This document shows, piece after piece, positions 1 through 8,460 of a stretch of DNA of 17,186 nt (within the stretch, counting starts at the first letter, position 1; the number at the start of each line of letters is the position of its first letter). Under the pieces are notes generated by a model, which saw only the letters and a program-made list of their open reading frames with translations, was not told where the DNA came from and made no database searches. Position numbers and translations under genes: made by a program. This stretch comes from UBA5951 sp009936885. Its GTDB lineage: Bacteria; Pseudomonadota; Alphaproteobacteria; Puniceispirillales; Puniceispirillaceae. The stretch is from the NCBI GenBank assembly GCA_937996625.1, contig CALKVA010000024.1, positions 1 to 17,186 of the forward strand. The letters run 5' to 3'.

Positions 1-951
1 TTTTTATTCCTAGTCATGCGTTTCTTCTCTGCCGCCTATGGAAAACCCTATGTGCAGTTACTTGGCGCAATCATTGCGCTTAGCTGTAATCTTGTTGGCA
101 ATGAATTGCTTGCATTTGGTTTTCTTGGGGTGCCTGAATTAGGTCTCATTGGGATTGCTTTATCAACTGCTATTTGCTTCTTTATAGGCACGTTATCAAT
201 GGCCCTCATCATTGGATTTCGGGCACCTTTTAATCAAATTCAGCCTTTTAGGCGGTTATGGGTAATGGATTGGCAGATAACCAAAAAAATATTAAAAGTT
301 GGCACGCCTAATGGGGTAATGGTTATGTCTGAAACAGGTATGTTTGCGGTCGCATCGATAATGATGGGGGTATTTGGCACAGCAGCGCTTGCTGCAACCG
401 CAATAGCAACCCAGCTCGCAGCCATTTGTTTTATGATCCCACTATCCATCGCGCAGGCAAGTGCTATTCTAATAGGCAGAGCCGCGGGAAGTCAGGATAC
501 AAAAAAAGTCGCCAGAATGAGTATTATCTCCCTGGGATTGGGGATAGCTGTTACCAGCGTGATGACCTTGCTGATTTATCTATTTCATCTACCCTTAATC
601 GATATTTTTCTCCGGCAGGATGATCCTCTTTTGCTAGCAGTAACAAACTTTGCGATACCATTTCTTCTAATAACAGCCCTATTTCAACTCGTTGATGGCA
701 CGCAGGCCATAGCCGCATCAATATTGCGAGGCATAAATGATACTGCAATTCCCGCAATGATTGGCTTCATTTGTTTTTGGGGCGGCGGATTATTTACCGG
801 ATACCTTCTTGCCTTTAAGGTTGGATTGGGGCCAAATGGAATCTGGTTTGGTCTTGCGTGCGGGCTTACCCTTGCCAGTATAATCCTCACAGCTAGATGC
901 TTTCAGTTTTTATCTAAAATGAAGGTTAGTAAAAAGGTAGTATTGGGATAA
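1..951 (+). CDS. MATE-family multidrug/Na+ antiporter, 3' part (5' end outside window)
   Basis: Integral membrane exporter of the MATE (NorM/DinF-like) family, which extrudes cationic drugs or metabolites in exchange for Na+ or H+. The reading frame is open from base 1 (FLFLV precedes the first internal ATG at 16), so the start lies before the window. About 316 residues are visible against a usual 440-460, so roughly the first third is missing. What is seen is a run of strongly hydrophobic helices. Family-like segments include VGTPNGVMVMSETGMFAVAS, the ATAIATQLAAICFMIPLSIA helix, AQASAILIGRAAGSQD, and the later LVDGTQAIAASILRGINDT, which is a typical MATE signature. It ends with a short basic tail (KMKVSKKVVLG). 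The gap to glnE is 39 nt on the same strand, so the two could be co-transcribed, although their functions are not obviously linked. The substrate cannot be told from sequence. Confidence 0.9.
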   Translation, partial: FLFLVMRFFSAAYGKPYVQLLGAIIALSCNLVGNELLAFGFLGVPELGLIGIALSTAICFFIGTLSMALIIGFRAPFNQIQPFRRLWVMDWQITKKILKVGTPNGVMVMSETGMFAVASIMMGVFGTAALAATAIATQLAAICFMIPLSIAQASAILIGRAAGSQDTKKVARMSIISLGLGIAVTSVMTLLIYLFHLPLIDIFLRQDDPLLLAVTNFAIPFLLITALFQLVDGTQAIAASILRGINDTAIPAMIGFICFWGGGLFTGYLLAFKVGLGPNGIWFGLACGLTLASIILTARCFQFLSKMKVSKKVVLG

Positions 952-990
952 AAGCGGCTATAGAAATACAAAATGTAAGAGATTATTTCC

Positions 991-3774
991 ATGCCTTACA
1001 CTGAAGAACAGAAGATCACACCCTCATTGCTTCAAAGACAAGAGCTTGTTTACAACAGCAAAATTACGACGACCATTGCAGGCGAGCATATACAACAGAC
1101 TGGCATCAAATCAGACGAAAAAAAGCTTTCTGCTATTTTATCAACCTGTCCCCACCTTCTTCAGCTAAGCCAGTTCTATGCCACTTTTTATTTGCCTCAT
1201 ATATTAAATTCAAACTGGGAATTTGCTCTCGACCATATAACAGAGGAATTTAAGGCCAGCCTTCATAATACAAGCGATGAGCAACAGGTTTTGCGTGCCA
1301 TTAGAATGTATAAAAACCAAAGCCATTATGTGATTTCAATGAGTGAGCTGCTTGGCCTTATGAGTATTGAAAAGAGTTGCAAATCTCTTAGTTTAGTCGC
1401 AGAACACGCTATCAAGCAAACAGCATCTTATTTGCTACGCCAAATGGGCATTCAATCGATGCAGAGATGCGGCTGGACTATTTTAGCCATGGGAAAGCTT
1501 GGCGCAGAAGAGTTAAATTATTCTTCAGATCTTGATCTGATTTTTCTTCACTCACCTAGTGCGATACATGGTGACAAGCAATTTATAGAGCTTAGCCAAC
1601 GTCTAATATATATGCTTTCAAAAAAAACTAAAGATGGCAATGGCTGGCGCATTGATATGCGGCTTCGCCCTAATCCAAGCGCAACGGCGATAAGTTTAGA
1701 TATAAACACCGCTATTATTTATTATGAGAGTATCGCAAGAACATGGGAGCGAGCCGCTTTTGTAAGGTCAAGACCAATTGCGGGTGATACTCAACTCGGA
1801 ACAGATTTCTTATCAAAAATAGAGCCCTTTATTTGGCGAAGTACGCTTGATTATAGCGTTATTGAAGATTTGCAAAATTGGCTTAGGCATGTGCCAATAC
1901 CAAAAGACTATCTGGGTTATGATGTGAAGCTTGGCGCATTTGGCATTCGCCATGTTGAGTTAATAACCCATATCCTTCAATTATTGGGGGGCGGACGCAA
2001 TTTTGAGCTTCGAAGCAATAATACTTCAAAGGCCCTAATTGCGCTCGAAAAATCTGGCTGGTTAGCTACTGGCAAGTCAGATGCATTAATTGGCTGTTAT
2101 TATGCTTGGCGCAGAATAGAACACAGGCTTCAATATCAAAGAGATTCCCACACCCATAAACTGCCAAAATCTGAGGATGCGTTTGAAGCATTTGCATATC
2201 TGATGGGGTATGAAAATAATAGTAGTTTTAGAATAGCGTTAGATGACTTATTGGAATTCACTAAGAATTCAGCCGCTCATCCTATATTAAATGAAATGGT
2301 CTCAAGGCACGCTAGTGGAAGCGCCCCCTCTGTCACATTGCCTCAGCAACCTGAATTAGTTCAAGAATGGATAGCTCAGCTTGGTTTTGATAATGAAAAA
2401 GCGATACAAGATACTATACAAGCTTGGCTAAGCGGCTCTATTGCAGCAACTTCAAGCGAGCGAGCAAAGTCCTATATTGCAAGATTACTTCCCAAAATGT
2501 TACCTGAAATTGCAAAATCAGACTATCCAAATGCCGCCTTTGCCGCTTTTCAAGATATTATATCTAGCCTGCCAGCTGGTGTGCAAATTTTTGCACTGCT
2601 TGAGAACAACCCATCTCTTGTGGGTCTATTGTCGAACATTCTTGTAAAAGCGCCTCGCCTAACAGAAACACTTCGATATAACTGCTATCTTTTGGATGAT
2701 TTGCTAGAAAATGAGTTTTTCAGCCAGCTTCCAGATAAAATGACACTCACTAAGATACTTGAAGATGAGTTAGCGGATGTCTCATTAGAACAGGCATTAG
2801 ATACCATACGAAAACGCAATAAAAGCTGGAATTTTCAAGCCGATATTCATCTGCTAGAAGCAGTGACACCATCATCGCAAATCATGCGTTTTAGAAGTGA
2901 TGTTGCAAGTGCTTGCCTCTGGCAGATAACCTATCTTGCATCACAAGATTTTGCCCTTAGGCATGGTAATATTGACGCTAGCCTTGAGATTATAGCAGTT
3001 GGCAGATTAGCAACCAATTCTCTGACAGCGCAATCTGATCTTGATTTAATCTTTGTTTATGATGGCCAAATGGATGACGTCTCAGATGGTGCGAAGCCAC
3101 TTGGATTAAGCAGTTATTTCATCCGCCTCACACAGCTTATTACCAGCTGGATGAGTCTTAAGACGGCACATGGAAGACTATATGAACTTGATTTGCGTTT
3201 GCGCCCTGATGGAAATGCAGGACCTCTTGCCATAAGCAGCGAGCGCTTTTCATCCTATTACGACAGCGAAGCTTGGATATGGGAATTTTTTGCCTTAAGA
3301 GATGCTCGCACCGTGCTCAATGGCTCTCCTTTTTCTAAACATCTTTCGGCAAAGTTGGAGATTCTGCGAACGCAAAGCTTTAAACCTGCAGAATTATCAT
3401 CTGCCTTTGCTGCAATCCAAGATAGAAGAAAAGGAGAAACTTACAATTTTTGGAATTTAAAACAACGCCATGGCGGATTACTTGATTGCTCAATAGCACT
3501 TTATATAATCGGAAATTTGGATAAAGAATATCCTGCCATATCTAACAGGCTAAACCAAATTCAATCTCGACTAGAACAGCTTATTCAACAACTCTCAACA
3601 CGGCTAATTTCTTATAATAGTAGCACACTTCCAGAACAGCTCATTTATTTTATTGCCATCCAATTAGGATATGATTCAGATACATTATTAAAGGCACAAA
3701 TTGACAATGATACGAACCAAATTAGCAAAATTCTTGCAATCTTATTACACTCTAAATCTGAAAAATATTCTTAA
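991..3774 (+). CDS. glnE: Bifunctional glutamine synthetase adenylyltransferase/deadenylylase
   Basis: GlnE attaches AMP to, or removes it from, glutamine synthetase in response to PII proteins and glutamine, and so sets ammonium assimilation. The 927-residue length is near the family norm (E. coli about 946). Two nucleotidyltransferase domains are visible. The N-terminal (deadenylylation) domain has GKLGAEELNYSSDLDLIF at 168-185 with D180/D182, a third acidic site in DMRLRP at 222-227, and GIRHVEL at 318-324. The C-terminal (adenylylation) domain has GRLATNSLTAQSDLDLIF at 671-688 with D683/D685, DLRLRPDG at 734-741, an AWIWE segment, and GGLLDCS at 828-834. The catalytic aspartates are intact in both halves. 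The second domain is more diverged: where relatives usually have GRLGxxE, it reads GRLATNS. The ATG at 991 is preceded only by a weak AAGAGA. It lies 39 nt after the MATE gene. The same window carries glnK-amtB. Confidence 0.96.
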   Translation: MPYTEEQKITPSLLQRQELVYNSKITTTIAGEHIQQTGIKSDEKKLSAILSTCPHLLQLSQFYATFYLPHILNSNWEFALDHITEEFKASLHNTSDEQQVLRAIRMYKNQSHYVISMSELLGLMSIEKSCKSLSLVAEHAIKQTASYLLRQMGIQSMQRCGWTILAMGKLGAEELNYSSDLDLIFLHSPSAIHGDKQFIELSQRLIYMLSKKTKDGNGWRIDMRLRPNPSATAISLDINTAIIYYESIARTWERAAFVRSRPIAGDTQLGTDFLSKIEPFIWRSTLDYSVIEDLQNWLRHVPIPKDYLGYDVKLGAFGIRHVELITHILQLLGGGRNFELRSNNTSKALIALEKSGWLATGKSDALIGCYYAWRRIEHRLQYQRDSHTHKLPKSEDAFEAFAYLMGYENNSSFRIALDDLLEFTKNSAAHPILNEMVSRHASGSAPSVTLPQQPELVQEWIAQLGFDNEKAIQDTIQAWLSGSIAATSSERAKSYIARLLPKMLPEIAKSDYPNAAFAAFQDIISSLPAGVQIFALLENNPSLVGLLSNILVKAPRLTETLRYNCYLLDDLLENEFFSQLPDKMTLTKILEDELADVSLEQALDTIRKRNKSWNFQADIHLLEAVTPSSQIMRFRSDVASACLWQITYLASQDFALRHGNIDASLEIIAVGRLATNSLTAQSDLDLIFVYDGQMDDVSDGAKPLGLSSYFIRLTQLITSWMSLKTAHGRLYELDLRLRPDGNAGPLAISSERFSSYYDSEAWIWEFFALRDARTVLNGSPFSKHLSAKLEILRTQSFKPAELSSAFAAIQDRRKGETYNFWNLKQRHGGLLDCSIALYIIGNLDKEYPAISNRLNQIQSRLEQLIQQLSTRLISYNSSTLPEQLIYFIAIQLGYDSDTLLKAQIDNDTNQISKILAILLHSKSEKYS

Positions 3775-3990
3775 TATATTCAGCTATAGAAGCAAAGTCA
3801 GCACGTCGCGTTAGAGGCATTACGTTTGATATCTGATAAACGACAGATTGATGACGCAAATAAGAGAGTATGTCGCTGCAAAGAATTGTACCGGTTATTT
3901 CCGTTCAAAAGAGCGATAAAATATTGTGCCGAATTCAAGCGTTTTTTTACTTACATCATTAAGTCTATCTAAGACTTGGAAGAAAAATTG

Positions 3991-5283
3991 ATGATACGTT
4001 CTCTCATATCAACTTGGCCCTTATTTTTCGGTCTTGCATTAATTATGATCGGAAACGGTATTCAGCTTATTCTTATTGGTCTTCGCGCATCTGCTGCTGG
4101 CTATAGTAATTTGCTAACTGGCATAATGATGGCAGGGTATTTTCTGGGGATCTTTATCGGGTCTATTATTGTTCCAAGAACTTTGTCGGAGGTAGGCCAT
4201 GTAAGAACCTTTGGCGCACTTGCTGCGATTGCATCTGCAAGCGTGTTACTACATGTACTTCTTGAAAACCCACTTGCTTGGTCTGTATTGAGATTTATCA
4301 CAGGCTTTTGTTATGCTGGAATGTATATTGTAGTGGAAAGCTGGTTAAACGAAAAAGCAACGAATGAGACAAGAGGTCAGATATTATCAATTTATATGAT
4401 AATAACAATGGCTGGCCTTGGTGCGGGTCAATTAATTAGCGGCGTTGATGACGGCATCTCTATAGATCTCTTTCTGATTGCATCGGTATTGGTATCTTTA
4501 GCTGTTGTACCTGTTTTGATAACTGCTGCAAAGGCGCCCGAATTTGAAGCGCCCGAATTGGTATCTCTTAGAAGATTGATCCAGATTTCGCCCTTGGCTC
4601 TAATTGGATTATTCATGCATGGAATTGTTATAGCAATGCTGTTTGGTGTAGGGGCTATCTATGCAAAAAGTATTGGTCTGTCTACCTCTCAGACATCTCT
4701 GTTTATGGCAAGCGCAACTGTTGGAATTTTATGTCTTCAATACCCTATCGGCCGGATTTCAGACAGGTTTGACAGACGTGTTGTTATTCTTGGGATCAGC
4801 ATAATCGCAGGCATCTTTGCCTTTTGGCTCAGTATTTTAGGAGATAGCGAGTTTTTCCTAATTCTATCCTTAATGACACTATTTGGGGGTACGTCCCTTA
4901 CCCTTTATTCGCTTTTTATCGCCCACGCTAATGACTATCAATCACCATCGCAAATGGTTAGCACTTCATCTTCTCTGGTTATGGTAAATGGGATTGGCGC
5001 TGTAATTGGCGCTCCATTGGTGGCGGCCTCGATGGATATATTTGGTAATTGGGCTTATTTTAGTTTAATAGGATTTATTCATTTAGGATTGGCTATATTC
5101 GTTGGATATAGAATGACAGTCCGCCCAGCAATTCCTGCCGAAGCACAAGGCCCTCTTGTCTTGCTACCAGACACATCAACTGCAACTGCGGTATCGCTAA
5201 ATCCTGAGACAGAATGGATTGATAATAGCCTAGATGCTCTGGCAGAAGCAGACCCGCTAGAAGATAACCCCTATTTTCCATAA
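3991..5283 (+). CDS. MFS transporter, YcaD-like family
   Basis: Twelve-helix major facilitator superfamily carrier in the inner membrane. The YcaD-like signature is clear: GNGIQLILIGLRA near residue 22, ESWLNEKATNETRG at about 116-129, then the helix MIITMAGLGAGQLISG, and RISDRFDRR in the middle loop (MFS motif A of the second half). The protein ends with an acidic soluble tail of about 50 residues closing in NPYFP. Substrates of this subfamily are not firmly known. Start choice: the frame is open from a TTG at 3976, but the ATG at 3991 gives the usual N-terminus (MIRSLISTWPLFFG) and is preceded by GGAAGAA about 8 nt upstream, so I place the start there (430 residues). The 200-nt region after glnE suggests its own promoter. 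The gene is convergent with the DUF1489 gene, and the two stop codons are about 42 nt apart. Confidence 0.9.
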   Translation: MIRSLISTWPLFFGLALIMIGNGIQLILIGLRASAAGYSNLLTGIMMAGYFLGIFIGSIIVPRTLSEVGHVRTFGALAAIASASVLLHVLLENPLAWSVLRFITGFCYAGMYIVVESWLNEKATNETRGQILSIYMIITMAGLGAGQLISGVDDGISIDLFLIASVLVSLAVVPVLITAAKAPEFEAPELVSLRRLIQISPLALIGLFMHGIVIAMLFGVGAIYAKSIGLSTSQTSLFMASATVGILCLQYPIGRISDRFDRRVVILGISIIAGIFAFWLSILGDSEFFLILSLMTLFGGTSLTLYSLFIAHANDYQSPSQMVSTSSSLVMVNGIGAVIGAPLVAASMDIFGNWAYFSLIGFIHLGLAIFVGYRMTVRPAIPAEAQGPLVLLPDTSTATAVSLNPETEWIDNSLDALAEADPLEDNPYFP

Positions 5284-5325
5284 GACATAAGTTAGAGATA
5301 ATAACGCAGTGATGCCTGCTTTATC

Positions 5326-5745
5326 TTACAAAAGTCCAAGCTCTCTGAGCTCTTTGGCAAGCGAGATAGGCAAGGGTGTCTCATCTGTATCATCGATTGG
5401 CATATCAGCTGGCACATCCGTTTCCTCTAAATATCGCCATCCCTGAAAAATTCTGACTTTTCTGGGCCAGACTGGAATTAATCCAGGAGCTAATACAATG
5501 CCACATCTTGGTTTGCCATCTGGCTGGGATATCTCGACGAACTCTGTTATAAGCTGGCGTGCTACCATCTGGCCTTTGATAATCCAATATAAACTACCAC
5601 CATCAAGCAGCTCATCTTTTCTTCTTGGCCAGTTTCTTGTGGGATGAAGCAACGTTCTGCCAGCGTCTAAAACCTGTTTTTGTCTGATAATAAGAGAATC
5701 TAACGTTTCGGAGCCTACAGATAATTTTTTAAGATGAACGGTCAT
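5326..5745 (-). CDS. DUF1489-family protein
   Basis: A 139-residue soluble protein that I recognise as DUF1489, a conserved family of unknown function known mainly from alphaproteobacteria. Diagnostic stretches are MTVHLKKLSVG at the N-terminus, then TRNWPRRKDELLDGG (36-50) running into SLYWIIKGQMVARQLI (51-66), and a proline-rich segment PVWPRKVRIFQGWRYL before an acidic C-terminus (PADMPIDDTDETPLP). There is no signal peptide or membrane segment, so it is probably cytoplasmic. No catalytic motif can be named. It is the last gene of a probable operon after the threonine aldolase and mgtE, with a 40-nt gap to mgtE. The Shine-Dalgarno sequence is weak. Confidence 0.88.
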   Translation of the reverse strand: MTVHLKKLSVGSETLDSLIIRQKQVLDAGRTLLHPTRNWPRRKDELLDGGSLYWIIKGQMVARQLITEFVEISQPDGKPRCGIVLAPGLIPVWPRKVRIFQGWRYLEETDVPADMPIDDTDETPLPISLAKELRELGLL

Positions 5746-5785
5746 GTTTAGCTATCGTTTTTACAATATTGTGAATGTGTTTGTG

Positions 5786-7156
5786 CTAGATTAGGAACCA
5801 GGCTGCAAGCCCTAAAAAGACAAAGAAACCAACAATGTCTGTAAGGGTTGTTAAAAATACAGTTGAGGAAATGGCAGGGTCTATCCCGATTCTATGTAAT
5901 CCGTAGGGTATTAAAACCCCTGATAAAGCAGCAACCGAAAGATTAATAATCATGGCAACAGCAATAACAGCCGCAATATAGATATCTGCAAACCAAATTA
6001 TAACGATAATTGCCGATAATGCAGCGAAAATAATACCGTTTAAAAATCCAACAGCCACCTCTTTTAATGCAAATGGCCAGATAAGCTTTGGCGTTAATCC
6101 GTTAAGTGCAATCGCTCTAACAACAACTGTAACAGTTTGCGTTCCAGCATTTCCGCCCATAGAGGCAACAATGGGCATTAATATCGCCAAAGCTATTAGC
6201 TGATTGAGGGTAGAATCAAAAATACCAATTACCATTGATGCGATAATGGCCGTTCCAAGATTTGCAAGTAGCCAGCGTGAGCGGCCTTTAAACATTTGCA
6301 CAATAGATAATCGCAAGCTTGAATCCGAAACACCTGCAAGCGCCATCAAATCTTCTTCTGCCTCTTCATCAATAATATGAACCACATCATCAATCGTTAT
6401 AATTCCAAGAAGCATTCCATCTTCATCCACCACGCAAGCTGATACCATCGCATATCTTCTAAACAAATTTGCAACATCCTCCTGATCAATCATCGCAGGG
6501 ATAAGATGCATATCTATTTCCATCATTTCTGAGATTTTTTTATTCAAATCAGCACGGATTAACTTATCAAACCTAACCTCACCAATTGGATGGTAATTGG
6601 GATCTGTAATAATAACGCTATAGAAATCCTCCTTATCAAAAGAGAGTGAGCGCACATAATCAATCGTTTGACGAACATCCCAGAAAGGCGGAACCGCGAT
6701 TTTCTCGCGCTGCATCATTCTGCCTGCAGTCTCATCAGGGTATGAGAGTGCCTGTTTAACCTCCACCCTGTTTTCCAGTGGCATTGCCTCAAGCACATGC
6801 TCTAGGTCATCTGGCTTTAACTCAGCCGCAATATGAGCCATATCATCAGAATCAAGTGACGGTAGCAACCGCGCATAAATATCAGATCCTAATACATCGA
6901 AGGCTTGCTGACGGACTTCATCATCCAAGAATGTGATTGCCTCCGGGTCTAGTTTTTCCCCGACCAATCTCAAAAGCTCTTCACATTGACTATGAGATGT
7001 CCGATTTAGTATCTGCGCCTGATCAGATGGATGCATCGGCATGATAAGAGACGTTATCTTGGGCGTATTTTGCTCCTTTAACGCCGCAAGAATAGCATCC
7101 TCAACCTTTGGCGTTAAACCAAAGTCAGAAACAAGTTTTTGAGCTTCATCAGGCAT
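5786..7156 (-). CDS. mgtE: MgtE-family magnesium transporter/channel
   Basis: Homodimeric Mg2+ channel of the inner membrane, gated by cytoplasmic Mg2+. The 456-residue length is normal. The order of parts is canonical: an alpha-helical N domain (about 1-140, repeated helices with LKPDDLEHVLEAMP), two CBS domains (about 145-265, ending in LLGIITIDDVVHIIDEEAEED), a connecting helix, then five membrane helices (about 297-456). The ion-pathway signature MPIVASMGGNAGTQT is at 327-341, and the last helix carries TTLTDIVGFFVF with D440, equivalent by position to the pore Mg2+ site of characterised MgtE. It lies 39 nt after the threonine aldolase gene and 40 nt before the DUF1489 gene, so it is probably co-transcribed with both. 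No Mg2+-sensing riboswitch can be seen directly upstream because the gene is internal to the operon. Confidence 0.95.
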   Translation of the reverse strand: MPDEAQKLVSDFGLTPKVEDAILAALKEQNTPKITSLIMPMHPSDQAQILNRTSHSQCEELLRLVGEKLDPEAITFLDDEVRQQAFDVLGSDIYARLLPSLDSDDMAHIAAELKPDDLEHVLEAMPLENRVEVKQALSYPDETAGRMMQREKIAVPPFWDVRQTIDYVRSLSFDKEDFYSVIITDPNYHPIGEVRFDKLIRADLNKKISEMMEIDMHLIPAMIDQEDVANLFRRYAMVSACVVDEDGMLLGIITIDDVVHIIDEEAEEDLMALAGVSDSSLRLSIVQMFKGRSRWLLANLGTAIIASMVIGIFDSTLNQLIALAILMPIVASMGGNAGTQTVTVVVRAIALNGLTPKLIWPFALKEVAVGFLNGIIFAALSAIIVIIWFADIYIAAVIAVAMIINLSVAALSGVLIPYGLHRIGIDPAISSTVFLTTLTDIVGFFVFLGLAAWFLI

Positions 7157-7195
7157 TAAATTTTTCTCTTTAAACTCTATAAACTATAGTAGAAT

Positions 7196-8245
7196 TTACC
7201 CATCAAAGATGTTGCTGCAATCAATAAGCCGATTAATATCTTCATCATCAATATTTAGATGGGTAACAAAACGAAATCTGAACCAAATTTTACCTTCAAT
7301 GATCACAGCTTCAGCAGAATTAACTTTTATATGATTACTAGCCAAATGAGCATGCATAGATTCAGCTTTATCTGGCTCTATATCCGCATAGACAATATTT
7401 GTGTGGGTAAGATTATGACGCACATGGAACACAGAATTCTGAGATAGTTTTTGCGCCAGAACAGACGCATTGTGATGGTCTGTATTTAGCCTGTTTAAAT
7501 TATGTTCAAGTGCATATAAACCAGCAGCTGCTAAAATCCCAGACTGGCGCATCCCCCCGCCAAGCTGTTTTCGCTGACGACGCGCCCTTTCAATAAAATC
7601 AGGTCCCCCAACTAGCACTGAGCCAACAGGTGCGCCTAATCCTTTTGATAAACAGAACGAAACTGTGTCGAACAACCTACCGTAAGATGCAAAACTATTT
7701 CCTGTTTTTATCACCGCATTCGCAAGTCTAGCTCCGTCCAAATGAGTTGATATATTTGCTTTGCGCGCTATGTACGTTAGAATGTCCAGTTTTTCAACTG
7801 GTTGCACCATGCCGCAATAGGTGTTTTCCAGAGATAATAATTTGGTAGACGGCTCATGTCCGCTACCTTTCTTTATGGATACACTCAACTCATCCTGATT
7901 TATCTCGCCAGTTTCATTGGTGGTTAGCGGATTAACAATAACGCCGCCAAGCGCACTTGCACCGCCTCCTTCCCATGCATGGATATGATAACCTTTGCCT
8001 GTAATTATTTCTTCGCCTCGTTGACAATGGGTTAAAATTGCAATCAGATTTGACTGAGTACCAGATGGAAGAAAAAGAGCCGCAGGCTTTTCAAACAGAT
8101 CAGCTACTTTTTCTTCTAATCTTTTGACCGTTGGGTCATCTCTGTAATCATCATCTCCAACATCTGCCTCACTCATTACCTGACGCATCTCTGCTGAAGG
8201 GGTAGTTACGGTATCGCTTCGAAAATCTGAAAACTGATTTTGCAT
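7196..8245 (-). CDS. ltaE: Low-specificity L-threonine aldolase (PLP-dependent)
   Basis: Cleaves L-threonine/L-allo-threonine to glycine and acetaldehyde in the cytoplasm using pyridoxal phosphate (fold type I, beta-eliminating lyase family). The 349-residue length is typical. Family landmarks are FRSDTVTTPS at 8-17, PSGTQSNLIAI at 60-70 (phosphate-binding turn), HAWEGGG at 89-95, LENTYCGMVQPV at 139-150, HLDGARLANA at 168-177 with the PLP-nitrogen aspartate D170, and SKGLGAPVGSVLVG with the Schiff-base lysine K201. The start ATG at 8245 gives the expected N-terminus. An AGGAG lies about 13 nt upstream, which is slightly far. It is the first gene of a minus-strand run with mgtE and the DUF1489 gene. 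The 215-nt upstream region holds an inverted repeat (listed separately). Exact substrate preference cannot be read from sequence. Confidence 0.93.
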   Translation of the reverse strand: MQNQFSDFRSDTVTTPSAEMRQVMSEADVGDDDYRDDPTVKRLEEKVADLFEKPAALFLPSGTQSNLIAILTHCQRGEEIITGKGYHIHAWEGGGASALGGVIVNPLTTNETGEINQDELSVSIKKGSGHEPSTKLLSLENTYCGMVQPVEKLDILTYIARKANISTHLDGARLANAVIKTGNSFASYGRLFDTVSFCLSKGLGAPVGSVLVGGPDFIERARRQRKQLGGGMRQSGILAAAGLYALEHNLNRLNTDHHNASVLAQKLSQNSVFHVRHNLTHTNIVYADIEPDKAESMHAHLASNHIKVNSAEAVIIEGKIWFRFRFVTHLNIDDEDINRLIDCSNIFDG

Positions 8246-8263
8246 TAGAAAAGTCTATCTCCT

Positions 8264-8324
8264 ATTAGGGTGGTTAGTGTGGGCATGATGGCTGCTAATA
8301 TATAATACCCTAACTAGCCCTAAT
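8264..8324. repeat. Long inverted repeat in the ltaE upstream region
   Basis: ATTAGGGTGGTTAG at 8264-8277 is matched in reverse complement by CTAACTAGCCCTAAT at 8310-8324, with one extra base in the second arm. The 32-nt centre contains a minus-strand TATTATATATTAG stretch that could hold a -10 element for ltaE. This arrangement could be a paired operator or an RNA stem in the leader. No -35 hexamer with good consensus is visible, so the promoter reading is tentative. Confidence 0.45.
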
Positions 8325-8400
8325 TTTTCCAGAAAATAAGAAACATGATAGCTGTATCAAAAGGCATTTGTTCTCTAAAACAGGAAATATTAAGCTGATC

Positions 8401-8434
8401 AAAAAATGGCCCTTCCTAATTGGAAGAGCCATTT
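8401..8434 (-). terminator. Intrinsic terminator of glnK-amtB
   Basis: Read on the minus strand, 27 nt after the amtB stop, a 13-bp stem is formed by AAATGGC-T-CTTCC and GGAAG-G-GCCATTT. It has one G-U pair and a 5-nt loop, and runs directly into six T residues. This is a standard Rho-independent terminator. Confidence 0.9.
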
Positions 8435-8460
8435 ATATCGTCTGTTAAGATAGTGTAAAG

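Noticed and set aside
3821..3845. An imperfect palindrome (CGTTT ... AAACG) upstream of the YcaD-like transporter
   Set aside because: Only five perfect pairs with mismatches inside, not enough to call an operator.
5284..5325. A weak GCAG/CTGC hairpin between the YcaD-like transporter and the DUF1489 gene as a bidirectional terminator
   Set aside because: The stem is only four base pairs and has no T tract on either side.
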